DNA of 64,000 nucleotides from Sulfurospirillum tamanense (GCF_016937535.1 NZ_JAFHKK010000001.1:62001-126000); one strand, 5' to 3'. Counted from the stretch's first letter, positions 36,635 to 48,029 are shown. Notes: generated from the sequence alone by a model not told the origin. Numbers and translations are program-made.

Positions 36635-37003
36635 TTACTTCGCTTTTCCGCCGACAGTCTTCTTCTTACCCTTGCGAGTACGTGCATTGGTCTTGGTTTT
36701 TTGACCGCGCACAGGAAGACCTCTTCGGTGTCGTAGTCCTCGGTAACTTCCAAGGTCCATCAACGCTTTAATATCCATTGCAACACTTTTGCGCAAATCA
36801 CCCTCGACACTGTATTTGTCTTGGATTTCATTACGAATGGCCGCTACCTCGTCTTCGCTTAACTCGTACACACGCTTGTCATACGAAATACCTGTTGCAT
36901 TAAGAATCAATCGTGATGTATGCAGACCAATACCGAAGATATAGGTCAAGCCATATTCAATTCTCTTTTTCTTTGGTAAATCTACACCTGAAATACGTGC
37001 CAT
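36635..37003 (-). CDS. rpsM: 30S ribosomal protein S13
   Basis: 122 residues; [26 protein letters not shown] start and [28 protein letters not shown] tail are typical. It contacts the 50S subunit at the head of the 30S. 3 bp after rpmJ. Confidence 0.98.
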   Translation of the reverse strand: MARISGVDLPKKKRIEYGLTYIFGIGLHTSRLILNATGISYDKRVYELSEDEVAAIRNEIQDKYSVEGDLRKSVAMDIKALMDLGSYRGLRHRRGLPVRGQKTKTNARTRKGKKKTVGGKAK

Positions 37004-37006
37004 ACT

Positions 37007-37120
37007 CTATCCTTGTCTCTGTTTGTGTTTAGGGGTTTCGCAAATCACACGAACCACGCCGCCCCGCTTGATAATTTTGCACTTATCGCACATCTTCTTT
37101 ACAGAAGGTCGTACTTTCAT
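37007..37120 (-). CDS. rpmJ: 50S ribosomal protein L36
   Basis: 37 residues starting [19 protein letters not shown], with the zinc-ribbon pattern C11, C14, C27 and H32. AGGAGA upstream of the ATG. First gene after the structured leader and a TATAAT box, so probably the first gene of the alpha operon segment. Confidence 0.97.
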   Translation of the reverse strand: MKVRPSVKKMCDKCKIIKRGGVVRVICETPKHKQRQG

Positions 37121-37163
37121 CGCTGTCTCCTGAACGTATATTCCACTAAACTCAACTGTCACA

Positions 37164-37225
37164 GGTTCGACGACGTAAAAGACGAACCAATTATTGAAAA
37201 AGCAGTGGTCAATTTTTCAATAATT
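37164..37225 (-). promoter_or_regulatory. Tandem-hairpin leader of the rpmJ-rpsM-rpsK-rpsD-rpoA-rplQ genes
   Basis: Two hairpins abut without a gap. One has perfect 13-bp arms, 37189-37201 (AATTATTGAAAAA) and 37213-37225. The other has 6-bp arms GGTTCG (37164-37169) and CGAACC (37183-37188). A TATAAT -10 (37254-37259, minus) lies 29 bp upstream in transcription order. The structure is a plausible site for ribosomal-protein autoregulation or attenuation. Confidence 0.55.
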
Positions 37226-37253
37226 CTTCACACAGTTTTAGAAAAAGGGGCAT

Positions 37254-37259
37254 ATTATA
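37254..37259 (-). promoter_or_regulatory. -10 box upstream of rpmJ
   Basis: The minus strand reads AACTATAATATG in the infA-rpmJ gap; the upstream part is AT-rich without a strong -35, as is common in Campylobacterota promoters. It would start the alpha-operon leader transcript. Confidence 0.45.
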
Positions 37260-37278
37260 GTTAAAATAAGCTTTTAGC

Positions 37279-37497
37279 TTACTTATACCTATAGGTAATA
37301 CGCCCTTTATCTAAGCTGTAAGGAGTTAACTCCACCTTGACCTTATCACCTGGCATAATCTTGATATAATGCATGCGCATTTTTCCCGCAATATGGCACA
37401 ACACCACATGCTTATTTTCAAGCTCAACCTTAAAGGTTGCATTGGGAAGTGCCTCCACCACGCTGCCATCAATCTCAATGACATCATCTTTTGCCAT
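37279..37497 (-). CDS. infA: Translation initiation factor IF-1
   Basis: 72 residues; [70 protein letters not shown] is the standard S1-like fold. Follows map by 8 bp. Confidence 0.98.
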   Translation of the reverse strand: MAKDDVIEIDGSVVEALPNATFKVELENKHVVLCHIAGKMRMHYIKIMPGDKVKVELTPYSLDKGRITYRYK

Positions 37498-37505
37498 TTT
37501 TCCTC

Positions 37506-38273
37506 CTAATTGCTTGCTATTTGTGAAAGAATTTGTGCTCTTCCATCTATTACCGCTACAGTATGCTCATAATGACTGGTGCGCAATCCATCCTTGGAAA
37601 CAACGGACCATTTGTCTTCCAAAACCATGGGGGTTCCATCTTTTTGGCAAATCATAGGCTCAAGACAAAACACCATACCATTTTTAATCTTTGGCCCTTG
37701 CTTGGGATTGCCACCCTCTAAAAAATTTGGAATTTCAGGTTCTTCATGGGGTTTTCTTCCAATCCCATGCCCACAAAAACCACGCAAAGGAACGTACCCG
37801 CGCCCTTCAATGAAAACCTCTAAAGCATGGCTTAACTCTTTGAAACGCATCCCCTCGCGAATAATATCAACAGCGTAATACAAAGCGTCTTTCGCGCAAG
37901 CAATAAGAGCCTCGTCTTCGGAAGAGATTTTTCCAATAGGCATCGTAATAGCAGCATCACCATACCATCCCTCACACTCTGCGCCGATGTCTAAGCCCAA
38001 AATATCACCTTCTTGCAAAATCGTTTCATTGGGAATACCATGAATGACGACTTCATTAAGAGAGGTACAAACCCCTCCTGGAAAACCATAGAGGCCTTTA
38101 AAGGCCGGCCTTACATGTAAACGTGCTAAAAATGCTTCGCCAAGCTGATTCACATGGGCCAAACTCATGCCAGGGACTACAGTACGTTGAAGATAGACAA
38201 GGGTTTGAGCAACGTACTGATTTGACCTAGCGAGTTTTTGAATCTCGCTAGGTTTTTTGAGCGTAATTGCCAT
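37506..38273 (-). CDS. map: Methionine aminopeptidase, type I
   Basis: 255 residues. Metal ligands visible as D in [24 protein letters not shown] in [20 protein letters not shown], and E in VFCLEPMI and the final HYEHTVAV. Removes N-terminal methionine. Overlaps the secY stop by one base. Palindrome at 38110, the only copy within the ribosomal cluster, is read as LHVR. Confidence 0.97.
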   Translation of the reverse strand: MAITLKKPSEIQKLARSNQYVAQTLVYLQRTVVPGMSLAHVNQLGEAFLARLHVRPAFKGLYGFPGGVCTSLNEVVIHGIPNETILQEGDILGLDIGAECEGWYGDAAITMPIGKISSEDEALIACAKDALYYAVDIIREGMRFKELSHALEVFIEGRGYVPLRGFCGHGIGRKPHEEPEIPNFLEGGNPKQGPKIKNGMVFCLEPMICQKDGTPMVLEDKWSVVSKDGLRTSHYEHTVAVIDGRAQILSQIASN

Positions 38274-39535
38274 TAAAGACCCACGGCACTTAGTGTTTGG
38301 TATTTATTCATGTACATTTGCGCTTCAATTTTACGCATGGTATCTAACGCCACTTGCACCACAATAAGCACAGCAGTTCCACCAAAATAAAAAGGAACGC
38401 CCATCATTTTAACAAGCACCCATGGCAAGGTGGAAATCAATCCCAAGTAAATCGCACCTGTAAAGGTTAGGCGACTTGCCACTTCGTTCAAAAAGTTTGC
38501 CGTACTTGCCCCTGGACGAACACCAGGAATAAACCCGCCTTGTTTTTTCAAATTCTCTGAAATGTCTTTTGCATTAAACACAATCGACGCATAAAAATAA
38601 GAGAAGAAAATAACAAACAAGAAGGTCAGAACATTAAACATATACCCATTCGGGTTAAGAAAATCATTAATGGCTAAGATATAAGGGTTTGTACTTGCCT
38701 GCATAATGGTCGAAGGAAACATCAAGATAGCCGAAGCAAAAATAGGAGGAATAACACCACTAAGGTTTACTTTAATGGGGATGTAATTCATGATTCGCTT
38801 GTCTTGATTTTGCATTACGACTTTACGTGAATAAGAAATTGGAATACGACGTTCACCCATTTCAACGTAGATGATGGTGCCAACGGTTGCTAAAATAACA
38901 ACCAAAATACCAATAACTACCAAGAAATTTAGCTCACCCGTGTTTACCAAGTTCACCGTACCGCCAATGGCTGAAGGGATGCCTGAAACAATACCCGCAA
39001 AAATAATCAAACTGATACCGTTTCCAATACCCCGCTGGGTAATTTGCTCACCAATCCACATAAGCAACATTGTTCCAGCCAACATTGACGCTGTCGCTAC
39101 AGCTATGAACGTACTCATGTCGATCATAATAGCCGCTTCGCCCGTGCGCCCTGTCATGCTTTGCAAACCAACAGAAACTCCAATGGCTTGTACGATTGTA
39201 ATCCCAATAGTTGCATAACGAATGATTTGCATGTATTTAACCATACCATCACGTTCTTTTTTCATTTTACCAAGAGCAGGGAATGTTGCAGCCAAAAGTT
39301 CCATGACAATGGAAGCGGTGATGTAGGGCATAATACCAAGAGAAATGATACTAAGACGCTCAGCGGCATTACCGCTAAACATATTGAACAATCCCAAGGC
39401 ATTGGAGCTGTTAGAATCAAAAAACTCTTTAATTACGTCAATGTTCACCCCAGGAACTGGCACATAAGCCAATATCCTGTAGGCAAACACGAACGCCAAC
39501 GTGATAAGAATCTTGTTGGTTAGTTCTTTGCTCAT
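38273..39535 (-). CDS. secY: Protein translocase subunit SecY
   Basis: 420 residues with ten membrane helices; PGVNIDVIKEFF plug region, GIMPYITASIVMELL, and PISYSRKVVMQNQDKRIMNYIPIKVNLSGVIPPIFASAILMFP. Channel subunit of the Sec translocon. One base after rplO. Confidence 0.98.
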   Translation of the reverse strand: MSKELTNKILITLAFVFAYRILAYVPVPGVNIDVIKEFFDSNSSNALGLFNMFSGNAAERLSIISLGIMPYITASIVMELLAATFPALGKMKKERDGMVKYMQIIRYATIGITIVQAIGVSVGLQSMTGRTGEAAIMIDMSTFIAVATASMLAGTMLLMWIGEQITQRGIGNGISLIIFAGIVSGIPSAIGGTVNLVNTGELNFLVVIGILVVILATVGTIIYVEMGERRIPISYSRKVVMQNQDKRIMNYIPIKVNLSGVIPPIFASAILMFPSTIMQASTNPYILAINDFLNPNGYMFNVLTFLFVIFFSYFYASIVFNAKDISENLKKQGGFIPGVRPGASTANFLNEVASRLTFTGAIYLGLISTLPWVLVKMMGVPFYFGGTAVLIVVQVALDTMRKIEAQMYMNKYQTLSAVGL

Positions 39536-39536
39536 C

Positions 39537-39935
39537 TTAATTTCCAGTAACGCTTACGTTGTCGTCTTTAATCTTTGATGAAAGGCCATTAGCGCTTGCA
39601 CCAATAAGCTTTACTTTGGTAATTGTTTTAGCCATTTTGTGCACTTCACGAATGCTTTGCATTGTGATGCTTTCCAATTGGGCAACTACGGTGACTTTTT
39701 CAACGTTAATCACATAAGGTTTTGTCACACGTGAAGTAAAGCCAACTTTAGGAAGTCGACGCTGGAGGGGCTGTTGGCCGCCTTCAAATCCGCGTTTGAT
39801 CTTATAACCCGCACGTGCGCGCTGACCCTTGTTTCCTTTTGTGGCGGTTTTACCCATGCCACTTCCTTGACCACGACCAACACGCTTTCGATTGTGTGTG
39901 GAGCCGTCTGCAGGGGTGAGGTTTTCTAGTGCCAT
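39537..39935 (-). CDS. rplO: 50S ribosomal protein L15
   Basis: 132 residues; [62 protein letters not shown] is conserved L15. It follows rpsE with a 21-bp gap; no rpmD (L30) lies between, as is usual in this phylum. Confidence 0.98.
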   Translation of the reverse strand: MALENLTPADGSTHNRKRVGRGQGSGMGKTATKGNKGQRARAGYKIKRGFEGGQQPLQRRLPKVGFTSRVTKPYVINVEKVTVVAQLESITMQSIREVHKMAKTITKVKLIGASANGLSSKIKDDNVSVTGN

Positions 39936-39956
39936 AATCGTTCCTTCTTTCTTTGG

Positions 39957-40403
39957 TTAGCTCTTAAGCATGCTAAGCGCTTTAATAGTCGCTCGCACTA
40001 CGTTAGCAGAATTATTAGACCCTAATGATTTTGTCAAAATGTCTTTAATTCCAGCCAACTCGATGACTGGACGCGTTGAGCCACCAGCAATAACGCCCGT
40101 ACCTTCACTAGCAGGCTTAAGCAAAATCTTACTTGCATTGTACTTGACTTCAATATCATGCGCAATGGTAGAACCCTTGATTTTTACATTAATGATGTTT
40201 TTAAAGGCATCATCTACGGCTTTTTTAATCGCATCGGGTACTTCTTTGGCTTTACCGAATCCAAACCCCACTAGGCCATTACGGTTTCCAACAACAACAA
40301 GGGCAGTAAATCGAAATCGGCGACCACCCTTAACGACCTTGGTAACCCGACCGATGTTAACGATAACCTCTTCAAACTCTTCTCTGTTATACTTTTCCAT
40401 CAT
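39957..40403 (-). CDS. rpsE: 30S ribosomal protein S5
   Basis: 148 residues; [54 protein letters not shown] and the [24 protein letters not shown] segment. AAGGAT upstream of tandem ATGs; the exact start is one of the two. Confidence 0.98.
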   Translation of the reverse strand: MMEKYNREEFEEVIVNIGRVTKVVKGGRRFRFTALVVVGNRNGLVGFGFGKAKEVPDAIKKAVDDAFKNIINVKIKGSTIAHDIEVKYNASKILLKPASEGTGVIAGGSTRPVIELAGIKDILTKSLGSNNSANVVRATIKALSMLKS

Positions 40404-40426
40404 TTTATCCTTCGTGACTTATCGGG

Positions 40427-40783
40427 TTACAGCGCAATGCCGTTTTCACGTAGTGCGTCTGCAAAAGAAGCGACAACACCGTGATAAAGGTAACCATTGC
40501 GGTCAAACTTAGCTTTTTCAATCCCTTTAGCTTTCAAACTCTGTGCCAACGCTTGCCCAAGAGCAACAGCGCCTTCTTTGTTAGATTTCAAGCCAAGTTT
40601 TTTTCCATCTGCAGCAGCAAGTGTTGTACATGTAACATCCTCAATCGCTTGGGCATATACCGTGCGATTAGACTTAAAGATGGAGATGCGTGGGCACTCT
40701 GGAGTTCCAGATATTTTAGCACGAACGCGTTTTTTGCGCTTTGCGCGAAGTGCTAATTTGCGTTTTAAAATTACTTCTTTCAT
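40427..40783 (-). CDS. rplR: 50S ribosomal protein L18
   Basis: 118 residues; [41 protein letters not shown] and the [23 protein letters not shown] end. Binds 5S rRNA. Confidence 0.98.
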   Translation of the reverse strand: MKEVILKRKLALRAKRKKRVRAKISGTPECPRISIFKSNRTVYAQAIEDVTCTTLAAADGKKLGLKSNKEGAVALGQALAQSLKAKGIEKAKFDRNGYLYHGVVASFADALRENGIAL

Positions 40784-40793
40784 TTAGCTCCCC

Positions 40794-41330
40794 TTACTTT
40801 TTGGACGTTTTGCCGGCTTTGCGGATAATGCGCTCGCCCACGTATTTCACACCCTTGCCTTTGTATGGCTCAGGAGGTCTAAATCCTCTGATTTCCGCTG
40901 CGATTTGACCAATCACTTGCTTATCTTGGCCTGTAATGGTCACGATATTTTTTTCAACCACAATCTGAACATCTTGAGGAAATTCATATTTAACGGGGTG
41001 TGAAAAGCCCAACTGAAGCTCAAGGATATTACCATTCACAGCAGCACGATAACCAACACCGTTGATTTCTAGCTTTTTTGTAAAGCCTTCAGTTAATCCT
41101 GTAATGATATTATTAGCAAGGGCGCGGTATGTTCCCCAAAATGCTTTATCTTGACGCTCTTCACTTTTAGGTGAAAAGGAAAGCACGCCACTCTCTACAC
41201 TTACATTGACATGTCCACGTGTATCAAGTACTTTTTCTGTTTTACCTTTTGTAAACACAACACTGTTTCCCTCCAGTTTTACGTCAACTCCAGCAGGAAT
41301 GACAACTGGCAATTTACCAATTCGAGACAT
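40794..41330 (-). CDS. rplF: 50S ribosomal protein L6
   Basis: 178 residues; [22 protein letters not shown] start and [33 protein letters not shown] end. 80-bp gap from rpsH upstream without obvious features. Confidence 0.98.
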   Translation of the reverse strand: MSRIGKLPVVIPAGVDVKLEGNSVVFTKGKTEKVLDTRGHVNVSVESGVLSFSPKSEERQDKAFWGTYRALANNIITGLTEGFTKKLEINGVGYRAAVNGNILELQLGFSHPVKYEFPQDVQIVVEKNIVTITGQDKQVIGQIAAEIRGFRPPEPYKGKGVKYVGERIIRKAGKTSKK

Positions 41331-41410
41331 TAGAATCCTTTTTACTTGTCTACGATATGTCTACTTTTACGAATGGATACCGAATACCATAAAAAGTAAC
41401 GGGCAGCATC

Positions 41411-41806
41411 TTACCAGATGCTGCAAAGCACTTCGCCACCGACACCTGTCTTGTGGGCTTCATCATTGCTTAAAACGCCTTTTGAGGTACTTACAACAAT
41501 GGTTCCGTAACCGTTTTTGAAACGTTTAATATCATCTTTGCCTTTATACACGCGGCGTCCAGGCTTTGAGATACGTTTAATTTCATTAATAACACGATTG
41601 CCTTTTTCATCATACTTCAAGACAACGTTAATAAATTTTTTATTGCCTTCCTCAACCACGTTAAAGCTCTCAAGATAGCCTTTAGATTGAAAAATGCCCA
41701 AAATGGCTTCAACCGCATTGGTATGAATCAGTTTGGTAACCTCTAGTTTGCGCATTGAAGCGTTTCGGATGCGGGTGAGTGCATCGGAAATCATATCGTT
41801 CATCAT
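41411..41806 (-). CDS. rpsH: 30S ribosomal protein S8
   Basis: 131 residues; [33 protein letters not shown] start and [26 protein letters not shown] end. In E. coli S8 represses the spc operon. Confidence 0.98.
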   Translation of the reverse strand: MMNDMISDALTRIRNASMRKLEVTKLIHTNAVEAILGIFQSKGYLESFNVVEEGNKKFINVVLKYDEKGNRVINEIKRISKPGRRVYKGKDDIKRFKNGYGTIVVSTSKGVLSNDEAHKTGVGGEVLCSIW

Positions 41807-41816
41807 TTTCTCTTCC

Positions 41817-42002
41817 TTACCAACTAGCTTTTTTGAGGCCTGGGATCAATCCCTCATTGGCCATCTTACGCAAACATATTCTACAAACACCGAAGTCTTT
41901 GTAAACAGAATGAGGTCGACCACAAATCTGGCATCGAGTATAGGCGCGTACGGCAAACTTAGGCTTTCGTGCAGCCTTAGCGATCATTGATTTCTTAGCC
42001 AT
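41817..42002 (-). CDS. rpsN: 30S ribosomal protein S14, zinc-binding type
   Basis: 61 residues from ATG 42002. Zinc ligands C-X2-C in CQICGRPHS and C-X2-C in [11 protein letters not shown] mark the short type Z form. Overlaps the rplE stop by 8 bp. Confidence 0.97.
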   Translation of the reverse strand: MAKKSMIAKAARKPKFAVRAYTRCQICGRPHSVYKDFGVCRICLRKMANEGLIPGLKKASW

Positions 42003-42546
42003 TGATTTTCCCCTTCGCAAACGGCATGCCAAAAAGCTCAAGGAGCTTGAAGGCTTCTTTGTCTGTTTTTGCTGTTGTAACAACCGTGATATTCATTCCG
42101 TGGGTTTTCATGACTTTATCATACACCACTTCAGGAAACATCATTTGCTCGTTCAGGCCAAAGTTATAGTTGCCACGACCATCAAATCCGTTGCGTGGAA
42201 CACCACGGAAGTCTTTTACACGTGGAAGTGCAATAGAAATCAACTTGTCCAAAAATGCATACATTTGCTTAGAGCGCAGTGTGACTTTAATGCCAACAGG
42301 AAATCCTTCGCGCACTTTAAAACCCGCAACGGATTTTCGAGCATCCGTTGTCATTGCTTTTTGGCCAGCAATCAAAGAGATGGTATCTGTCATACTTTGC
42401 ATCACTTTTGCATCTTTTGCAGAATCGCCAGCACCCACGCTGATAACGATTTTTTCAAGCGCAGGAATAAGCATGGGGTTTTTAATATCAAACTCTTTTA
42501 CCAAAACAGGTTTAATTTCTGCTTCGTATTTTTCTTTCAATCTCAT
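41995..42546 (-). CDS. rplE: 50S ribosomal protein L5
   Basis: 183 residues; [62 protein letters not shown] and [29 protein letters not shown]. Binds 5S rRNA. Confidence 0.98.
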   Translation of the reverse strand: MRLKEKYEAEIKPVLVKEFDIKNPMLIPALEKIVISVGAGDSAKDAKVMQSMTDTISLIAGQKAMTTDARKSVAGFKVREGFPVGIKVTLRSKQMYAFLDKLISIALPRVKDFRGVPRNGFDGRGNYNFGLNEQMMFPEVVYDKVMKTHGMNITVVTTAKTDKEAFKLLELFGMPFAKGKING

Positions 42547-42549
42547 AAC

Positions 42550-42783
42550 CTAGCCCTCCACTTTTGCAACATTGGAGATATCGATGGGCATTTCTTTGTT
42601 TACAAAACCACCATCAGGATTCTTGTCGCTTGGCTTGATTGCTTTTTTGGCAACCTTGCAGCCTTTTACAATGACTTGGGATTTTTTAGGAAGCATTTGA
42701 ATCACTTCTCCTGTTTTTCCCTTGTCATCACCAGCGATAATCTTAACGGTATCGCCCTTTTTAATTTTAAACTTTTGTGCCAT
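42550..42783 (-). CDS. rplX: 50S ribosomal protein L24
   Basis: 77 residues; [47 protein letters not shown] is the KOW-motif L24 core. Confidence 0.97.
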   Translation of the reverse strand: MAQKFKIKKGDTVKIIAGDDKGKTGEVIQMLPKKSQVIVKGCKVAKKAIKPSDKNPDGGFVNKEMPIDISNVAKVEG

Positions 42784-42785
42784 GA

Positions 42786-43154
42786 CTACAGTACCTCCGG
42801 AGCTAGAGAAACGATTTTCATAAAGTTCGCATAGCGTACTTCACGACCTACGGGTCCGAAAATACGTGTTCCAATAGGCTCACGTTTATTATCAAGAATA
42901 ACCGCGGCATTTTCGTCAAAACGAATCAACGAACCGTTTTCGCGTTGAATCTCTTTTTTGGTTCGGACAATCACCGCTTTCACGACCTGTCCTTTTTTGA
43001 CCTTGCCAGTTGGCAATGCTTTTTTTACTGAAGCAACGATAACGTCGCCAACGCTTGCGTATCGGCGCTTACTGCCGCCGAGTACTTTGATACACATAAT
43101 CTCTTTTGCACCACTGTTATCCGCAACAGCAAGTCGTGTAAAACTTTGTACCAT
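42786..43154 (-). CDS. rplN: 50S ribosomal protein L14
   Basis: 122 residues; [41 protein letters not shown] and [23 protein letters not shown]. Overlaps rpsQ by one base. Confidence 0.98.
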   Translation of the reverse strand: MVQSFTRLAVADNSGAKEIMCIKVLGGSKRRYASVGDVIVASVKKALPTGKVKKGQVVKAVIVRTKKEIQRENGSLIRFDENAAVILDNKREPIGTRIFGPVGREVRYANFMKIVSLAPEVL

Positions 43155-43405
43155 TACGCAACTCCTGTGGCCAAAACAGCCTTAAGTCTAAAGGATTTTC
43201 GCTTTGAAAGTGGTCGGCACTCAACCGCAACAATCGTATCGCCAGCATTGGCTACGTTGCTTTCATCGTGCACGAGGTATTTTTTAAAGCGTTTGACAAA
43301 TTTATGGTATCGTGGGTGCATAACGCGTCGCTCAACTAAAACAGTGGCGGTTTTATCGCCAGTTTTTTGAACAACGACTCCCTGAATTTCTCTTTTTAAT
43401 GACAT
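43154..43405 (-). CDS. rpsQ: 30S ribosomal protein S17
   Basis: 83 residues; [45 protein letters not shown] and [16 protein letters not shown]. Primary 16S rRNA binder. Confidence 0.98.
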   Translation of the reverse strand: MSLKREIQGVVVQKTGDKTATVLVERRVMHPRYHKFVKRFKKYLVHDESNVANAGDTIVAVECRPLSKRKSFRLKAVLATGVA

Positions 43406-43417
43406 GTCTCGACCCTC

Positions 43418-43603
43418 TTACTTTAAAGCAGCAATTGCTGTGTTGATGCGAGCAATGTCCTTACGAACATCGCCAATCTCATTAGGGTTTGTCAGCTGCA
43501 TGGTTTTAAGCTTCTGTTTCAACGTAAACAACAGCACCTTTTTTTCTTTTAACAATCCCTGAAGCTCTGTCGCGCTTTTCTCTGTTAAATCAATATACTT
43601 CAT
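43418..43603 (-). CDS. rpmC: 50S ribosomal protein L29
   Basis: 61 residues from ATG 43603 ([20 protein letters not shown]); ends [16 protein letters not shown]. Overlaps the end of rplP by 14 bp. Confidence 0.96.
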   Translation of the reverse strand: MKYIDLTEKSATELQGLLKEKKVLLFTLKQKLKTMQLTNPNEIGDVRKDIARINTAIAALK

Positions 43604-44015
43604 TTTCACTCTCTCGCGTGATGATTTTCGTCTTGAATGGCAACTTATGCATTGCAAGCGTCAACGCTTCGCGCGCCAATTCTTCACTTACACCCGCCAT
43701 TTCATAGATGATACGACCAGGCTTGATATTCATGACCCATTTATCAACAGAACCTTTACCTTTACCCATCCTTGTTTCAAGAGGTTTTGCAGTAAGTGGC
43801 TTGTCAGGAAAAACACGAATCCATGTTTTTGCTTGACGTTTCACGTGGCGCGTCATCGCGATACGTGCTGCTTCAATTTGTCGTGAATCAATCCGTCCAG
43901 CTTCAATTGCTTTGATAGCAATTTCACCAAAAGCAATGGAAGCGCCGCGGCTTGCTTTGCCTCGGTTGCGGCCCTTCATCATCTTTCGGTATTTTGTTCT
44001 TTTTGGCATCAACAT
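43590..44015 (-). CDS. rplP: 50S ribosomal protein L16
   Basis: 141 residues; [24 protein letters not shown] start, then [50 protein letters not shown]. Near the peptidyl-transferase centre. Confidence 0.98.
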   Translation of the reverse strand: MLMPKRTKYRKMMKGRNRGKASRGASIAFGEIAIKAIEAGRIDSRQIEAARIAMTRHVKRQAKTWIRVFPDKPLTAKPLETRMGKGKGSVDKWVMNIKPGRIIYEMAGVSEELAREALTLAMHKLPFKTKIITRESENEVY

Positions 44016-44017
44016 GA

Positions 44018-44716
44018 TTACTTACCTCTTCTGTTTCTTGGACTTCGTGGTCGCTTTGGCTCTTCAGGTTTTTCTGCTTGAATACCTTTAGCAAGCACTT
44101 CACCTTTAAAAATCCAAACTTTTACGCCAATAATTCCATAAGTTGTATGTGCTTCCGCAAAACCGTAATCGATTTTTGCGCGCAAGGTGTGCAAAGGTAC
44201 ACGTCCTTCCAAATACCACTCGGTTCGGGCCATTTCAGCACCGCCAAGTCGTCCAGCAACACAAATCTTGATTCCCTTGGCGCCTGCTTTTTGAGCACCC
44301 TGAATCACTTTTTTCATCGCTCGTCTAAAGGCAACGCGGCGCTCTAGTTGCATTGCAACGTTTTCTGCTGCAAGCTGTGCGGAAGCTTGTGGGCGACGCT
44401 CTTCTTTAATGTTAACATTGACGTCTTTATTGATTAATTGTTGAAGTTTTTCTTTCAATTTTTCAATATCAGAACCTTTTTTACCAATAATAATGCCAGG
44501 GCGCGCTGCAACAACGGTTACCCGAAGTTTCTTAGCTGTACGCTCAATTAAAATCTGACTCACGCCTGCGTAAAAAAGTTCTTTTTTCAAAAACGTTCGA
44601 ATGGCATAATCTTCGCCGATATTCACAGAAAGCGTCTGTTTGCTAGGGAACCAGCGAGATTCCCAGTTACGGTTAATCCCAAGTCTTAAACCAATTGGAT
44701 TTACTTTTTGACCCAT
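44018..44716 (-). CDS. rpsC: 30S ribosomal protein S3
   Basis: 232 residues; [23 protein letters not shown] start, KH domain with [21 protein letters not shown], then [31 protein letters not shown]. Basic tail [13 protein letters not shown]. Confidence 0.98.
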   Translation of the reverse strand: MGQKVNPIGLRLGINRNWESRWFPSKQTLSVNIGEDYAIRTFLKKELFYAGVSQILIERTAKKLRVTVVAARPGIIIGKKGSDIEKLKEKLQQLINKDVNVNIKEERRPQASAQLAAENVAMQLERRVAFRRAMKKVIQGAQKAGAKGIKICVAGRLGGAEMARTEWYLEGRVPLHTLRAKIDYGFAEAHTTYGIIGVKVWIFKGEVLAKGIQAEKPEEPKRPRSPRNRRGK

Positions 44717-44717
44717 C

Positions 44718-45050
44718 TTAGTCTTCCTTCTTTGCTTGCTTACTTACTTCCACCAACACGTGCGAGGTCGGCTTGCGGATGCCACTGGCACTGCCTCTTG
44801 CTCTTGGACGGAAACGTTTGAGTACGGGACCCGCATCAACACGACAAGAAGAAATAACGACTTCTTCTGGTTCAAATCCACCGTTGGCAATTGCAGAAGC
44901 AATCACTTTAGAGATAACGTGTGCTGCTTTATTGGGAGTAAACTCTAGGCGTGCTAGCGCAATCTCTCCATTAAGCCCTTGAACTTCACGTGCAATTAAA
45001 CGTGCTTTAGTTGGAGAAAGACGGATGAATTTTAATACTGCTCTACTCAT
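44718..45050 (-). CDS. rplV: 50S ribosomal protein L22
   Basis: 110 residues; [51 protein letters not shown] and [19 protein letters not shown]. Lines the exit tunnel; the beta-hairpin loop [17 protein letters not shown] is intact. Confidence 0.98.
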   Translation of the reverse strand: MSRAVLKFIRLSPTKARLIAREVQGLNGEIALARLEFTPNKAAHVISKVIASAIANGGFEPEEVVISSCRVDAGPVLKRFRPRARGSASGIRKPTSHVLVEVSKQAKKED

Positions 45051-45060
45051 TCATCGCCCC

Positions 45061-45342
45061 TTATTTACCAATCTTTTTTTGCACAGAGCCCTTGTGGCCC
45101 TTGAACGTTCGTGTTGGAGCAAATTCGCCCAATTTGTACCCGATGTGATTCTCTGTAATATAGAGTGGGATAAAGCTTTTTCCATTATGGACCTGAAACG
45201 TAATACCAATCATATCTGGAAGAATGGTGCTACGTCGTGACCAAGTTTTAATTGGCTTTGTATCGTTACTCTCTTTTGCTTTGAGGACTTTTTTCATGAC
45301 ATGATCGTCAACAAAAGGTCCTTTTTTCAATGATCGTGCCAT
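45061..45342 (-). CDS. rpsS: 30S ribosomal protein S19
   Basis: 93 residues; [19 protein letters not shown] start and [17 protein letters not shown] near the end. 2 bp after rplB. Confidence 0.98.
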   Translation of the reverse strand: MARSLKKGPFVDDHVMKKVLKAKESNDTKPIKTWSRRSTILPDMIGITFQVHNGKSFIPLYITENHIGYKLGEFAPTRTFKGHKGSVQKKIGK

Positions 45343-45344
45343 CG

Positions 45345-46175
45345 TTACTTTCCTTTCTTTCGAGAGATGATCAACTTGTCACTGGCTTTCTTGCGACGTG
45401 TTTTAGCACCTTTAGTTGGTTTACCCCATGGCGTTACAGGATGTCGGCCAGAGTTTGTTTTACCTTCACCACCACCGTGTGGGTGGTCGATTGGGTTCAT
45501 CGCGGAACCACGGGTTTGTGGTCGGATGCCACGGTGTCGGTTGCGACCCGCTTTACCAATCACGATATTGATGAAATCTTCATTTCCAACAACACCTATT
45601 GTTGCCATACACTCAGCAAGCACTTGGCGCATTTCGCCACTTGGAAGACGCATAATGACGTATTTTTCATCTTTACCCATAAGTTGTGCGTAGCCACCAG
45701 CGCTTCGTGCCATTTGCGCACCTTTGCCAGGCTTGAGTTCAATGTTGTGCAAAATGGTACCCACGGGGATGTTTTTAAGCTTCATCGCATTGCCTGGCTT
45801 AATATCAAGTCCAGATTCTGCAGATTGCACGCTATCGCCCACTTTTAAACCAGAAGGTTGGATAATATAACGTTTTTCCCCATCAACATAAGTAATCAAA
45901 GCAATACGGCAGTTGCGGTAAGGGTCGTATTCGATTGCATCAACGCGACCAGGAATGCCGAATTTTGTACGTTTGAAGTCAATAATTCGGTACAGTTTTT
46001 TCGCACCAGCTTCTCTATGGCGTGAAGTAATACGGCCATTGCTATTACGTCCGGCAGATGCTGGAAGCTTTTTAAGAAGCGAAGGTACACTTGGCTTTGC
46101 CGTAATGTCATCCGAACTGAGTCCAGTGATATAACGGCGACTTGGGGTATAAGGTTTATAGGTTTTAATCGCCAT
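45345..46175 (-). CDS. rplB: 50S ribosomal protein L2
   Basis: 276 residues; [22 protein letters not shown] start, [23 protein letters not shown], and [35 protein letters not shown] with the conserved histidines near the peptidyl-transferase centre. Confidence 0.98.
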   Translation of the reverse strand: MAIKTYKPYTPSRRYITGLSSDDITAKPSVPSLLKKLPASAGRNSNGRITSRHREAGAKKLYRIIDFKRTKFGIPGRVDAIEYDPYRNCRIALITYVDGEKRYIIQPSGLKVGDSVQSAESGLDIKPGNAMKLKNIPVGTILHNIELKPGKGAQMARSAGGYAQLMGKDEKYVIMRLPSGEMRQVLAECMATIGVVGNEDFINIVIGKAGRNRHRGIRPQTRGSAMNPIDHPHGGGEGKTNSGRHPVTPWGKPTKGAKTRRKKASDKLIISRKKGK

Positions 46176-46177
46176 AA

Positions 46178-46459
46178 TTATGCCTCCAGATTCTCAAGTT
46201 GAGCGCCCTCAGGCAACTTAACATAGAACTTTTTATAATCAGGTCTGCTCCCAATGCGACCACGGAATTTTTTTACTTTACCGCTCATGCGCAATGAATT
46301 CACACGCAAAGGAGTAAACCCAAAATATTCTTTTAAAACCGCTTTGAGTCCGTTTTTGGTCATCTTAGGAGAGGTTTGGATAACAACCATACCGTCTTCT
46401 TGAAGACCCAGAGTTTTTTCTGTGTACAGAATTGCTCTGATATCAGTAATATCTGCCAT
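46178..46459 (-). CDS. rplW: 50S ribosomal protein L23
   Basis: 93 residues; [65 protein letters not shown]. Docking site at the tunnel exit. Confidence 0.97.
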   Translation of the reverse strand: MADITDIRAILYTEKTLGLQEDGMVVIQTSPKMTKNGLKAVLKEYFGFTPLRVNSLRMSGKVKKFRGRIGSRPDYKKFYVKLPEGAQLENLEA

Positions 46460-46461
46460 GA

Positions 46462-47076
46462 TTAAGCCTCTCCCACTAAAGTTTCAAGGACTGCTTTTTC
46501 AATCATTACCGAGCGGAATGCTGCCACGAGGTAGGCATTTAGCTCATTTGGCTCGATGACATAGCAGTTTTTAAGGTTACGAAATGCTAAAAATGTATTT
46601 TCATCCATCAATTCTTTGACGATAAGAACATCGCGCACCCCAAGTTTATTGACAATAGCGGCTGCTTCTTTGGTTTTACCCGATTCAATCGCTACGGTAT
46701 CTACGATAAACAATGCGTCTTTGGCTGCTTTTTCATGCAAAGCAAACTCAAGGGCTAGACGTTTTTGTTTTTTATTTACTTTTTGGATGTAGTTACGGTT
46801 GGTGCTAGGACCAAACGTAACGCCACCGCCAACCCATACAGGGCTTCGTGAGCTACCTGCACGTGCGCCACCACGGCCTTTTTGATTCCATGGTTTTTTA
46901 CCACCACCACTTACTTCGCTACGTGTTTTTGCACTTGCTGTGTTAGCGCGCGCTGCTGCCATGTAGGATTTAGAATAAAGGTAAAGGTTATGGGCATTGA
47001 TTTGCTCGTATCGCTCTGGAAGAGCGATTTTGGAAGCGTGCTCCCATTTTTCATTTAATACGATTGCTTGACTCAT
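46462..47076 (-). CDS. rplD: 50S ribosomal protein L4
   Basis: 204 residues; [45 protein letters not shown] is the tunnel loop, followed by [17 protein letters not shown]. Overlaps rplC by 4 bp. In E. coli L4 regulates the S10 operon. Confidence 0.98.
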   Translation of the reverse strand: MSQAIVLNEKWEHASKIALPERYEQINAHNLYLYSKSYMAAARANTASAKTRSEVSGGGKKPWNQKGRGGARAGSSRSPVWVGGGVTFGPSTNRNYIQKVNKKQKRLALEFALHEKAAKDALFIVDTVAIESGKTKEAAAIVNKLGVRDVLIVKELMDENTFLAFRNLKNCYVIEPNELNAYLVAAFRSVMIEKAVLETLVGEA

Positions 47077-47654
47077 TTTACGATCCTTATCCGCCCCATA
47101 GCGCCATTAAATCCAGGAGTGGATCCCTTTAGCACGAGTACGCCATTTTCTGCATCGAATGAAACAACTTCGTTTTGAACGGTTGTTTTTGCATTGCCCA
47201 TGTGTCCTGGCATTTTTCTACCCTTCATGACTCTACCTGGCCATTCGCAGTTACCAATAGAACCACCGTGTCGGTGAAAACGGCTACCATGGCTTGCAGG
47301 ACCACCTGCCATGCCGTGACGCTTGATAACACCTGCAAAGCCACGACCTTTACTGTTGAGGCTTACTTTTAATGTTTTTGCTTCTTGTAGTGGAGCAACG
47401 TCCAAATCACCCGCTTCTTTTGCGTTGACTTCTAAGGTTGCAAAACGGTTGTATTCTGCGGAGAGGTTATACTTTTTTTGTTGACCAGCGATTGCTTTGT
47501 TCATTTTCTTGCCATCGCTATAGGCAACAAGTGCTGTATTGTTTTCACCTACCTCGCACACCTTCGCTTCTAGCACTTTTAGTAGGGTCACAGGTACGCT
47601 TGGCACGCTAATGGTTCTACTCATTCCGATTTTTTCTACGATATATTCCATCAT
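47073..47654 (-). CDS. rplC: 50S ribosomal protein L3
   Basis: About 193 residues; [52 protein letters not shown] is diagnostic. AAGGAA is followed by GTG-ATG-ATG, so the start is one of these neighbouring codons. Confidence 0.97.
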   Translation of the reverse strand: MMEYIVEKIGMSRTISVPSVPVTLLKVLEAKVCEVGENNTALVAYSDGKKMNKAIAGQQKKYNLSAEYNRFATLEVNAKEAGDLDVAPLQEAKTLKVSLNSKGRGFAGVIKRHGMAGGPASHGSRFHRHGGSIGNCEWPGRVMKGRKMPGHMGNAKTTVQNEVVSFDAENGVLVLKGSTPGFNGAMGRIRIVK

Positions 47655-47661
47655 CACTTCC

Positions 47662-47973
47662 TTACTTACCCATAGCTCGTACTTCGACGTTCACTTCAGG
47701 AGCGAGGTCAAGTTTCATCAGCGAATCAACTGTGTCAGAGGTTGCAGAGACAATGTCAATCATCCGAGCGTGGATGCGCATTTCAAATTGTTCTCGTGAG
47801 TCTTTGTTGACGTGAGGAGATTTAAGCACGGTATAACGCTTAATCTTAGTAGGCATCGGAACGGGGCCACGAATTTCTGCGCCTGTTCGCTTAACAGCTT
47901 CTACGATAGCTGCAACTGATCGATCTAAAACTCGGTGGTCATAAGCTTTCAGCTTAAGTCGAATTTTTTCCAT
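47662..47973 (-). CDS. rpsJ: 30S ribosomal protein S10
   Basis: 103 residues; [67 protein letters not shown]. First gene of the S10-spc-alpha cluster, downstream of a strong sigma70 promoter. Confidence 0.98.
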   Translation of the reverse strand: MEKIRLKLKAYDHRVLDRSVAAIVEAVKRTGAEIRGPVPMPTKIKRYTVLKSPHVNKDSREQFEMRIHARMIDIVSATSDTVDSLMKLDLAPEVNVEVRAMGK

Positions 47974-48029
47974 AATTTACCCTTAAAAAAGAACATGTCG
48001 CTCGTAAGTCGACCCTAAAAAGGACTGAG

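Noticed and set aside
37121-37278. Possible tRNA gene in the infA-rpmJ gap (GGTTCGA present)
   Set aside because: No acceptor stem or anticodon arm can be drawn around it; the GGTTCG pairs with CGAACC in a simple hairpin.
39936-39956. Missing rpmD (L30) between rpsE and rplO
   Set aside because: The gap is 21 bp and no L30 frame exists, but L30 is regularly absent in Campylobacterota, so this is not a deletion.
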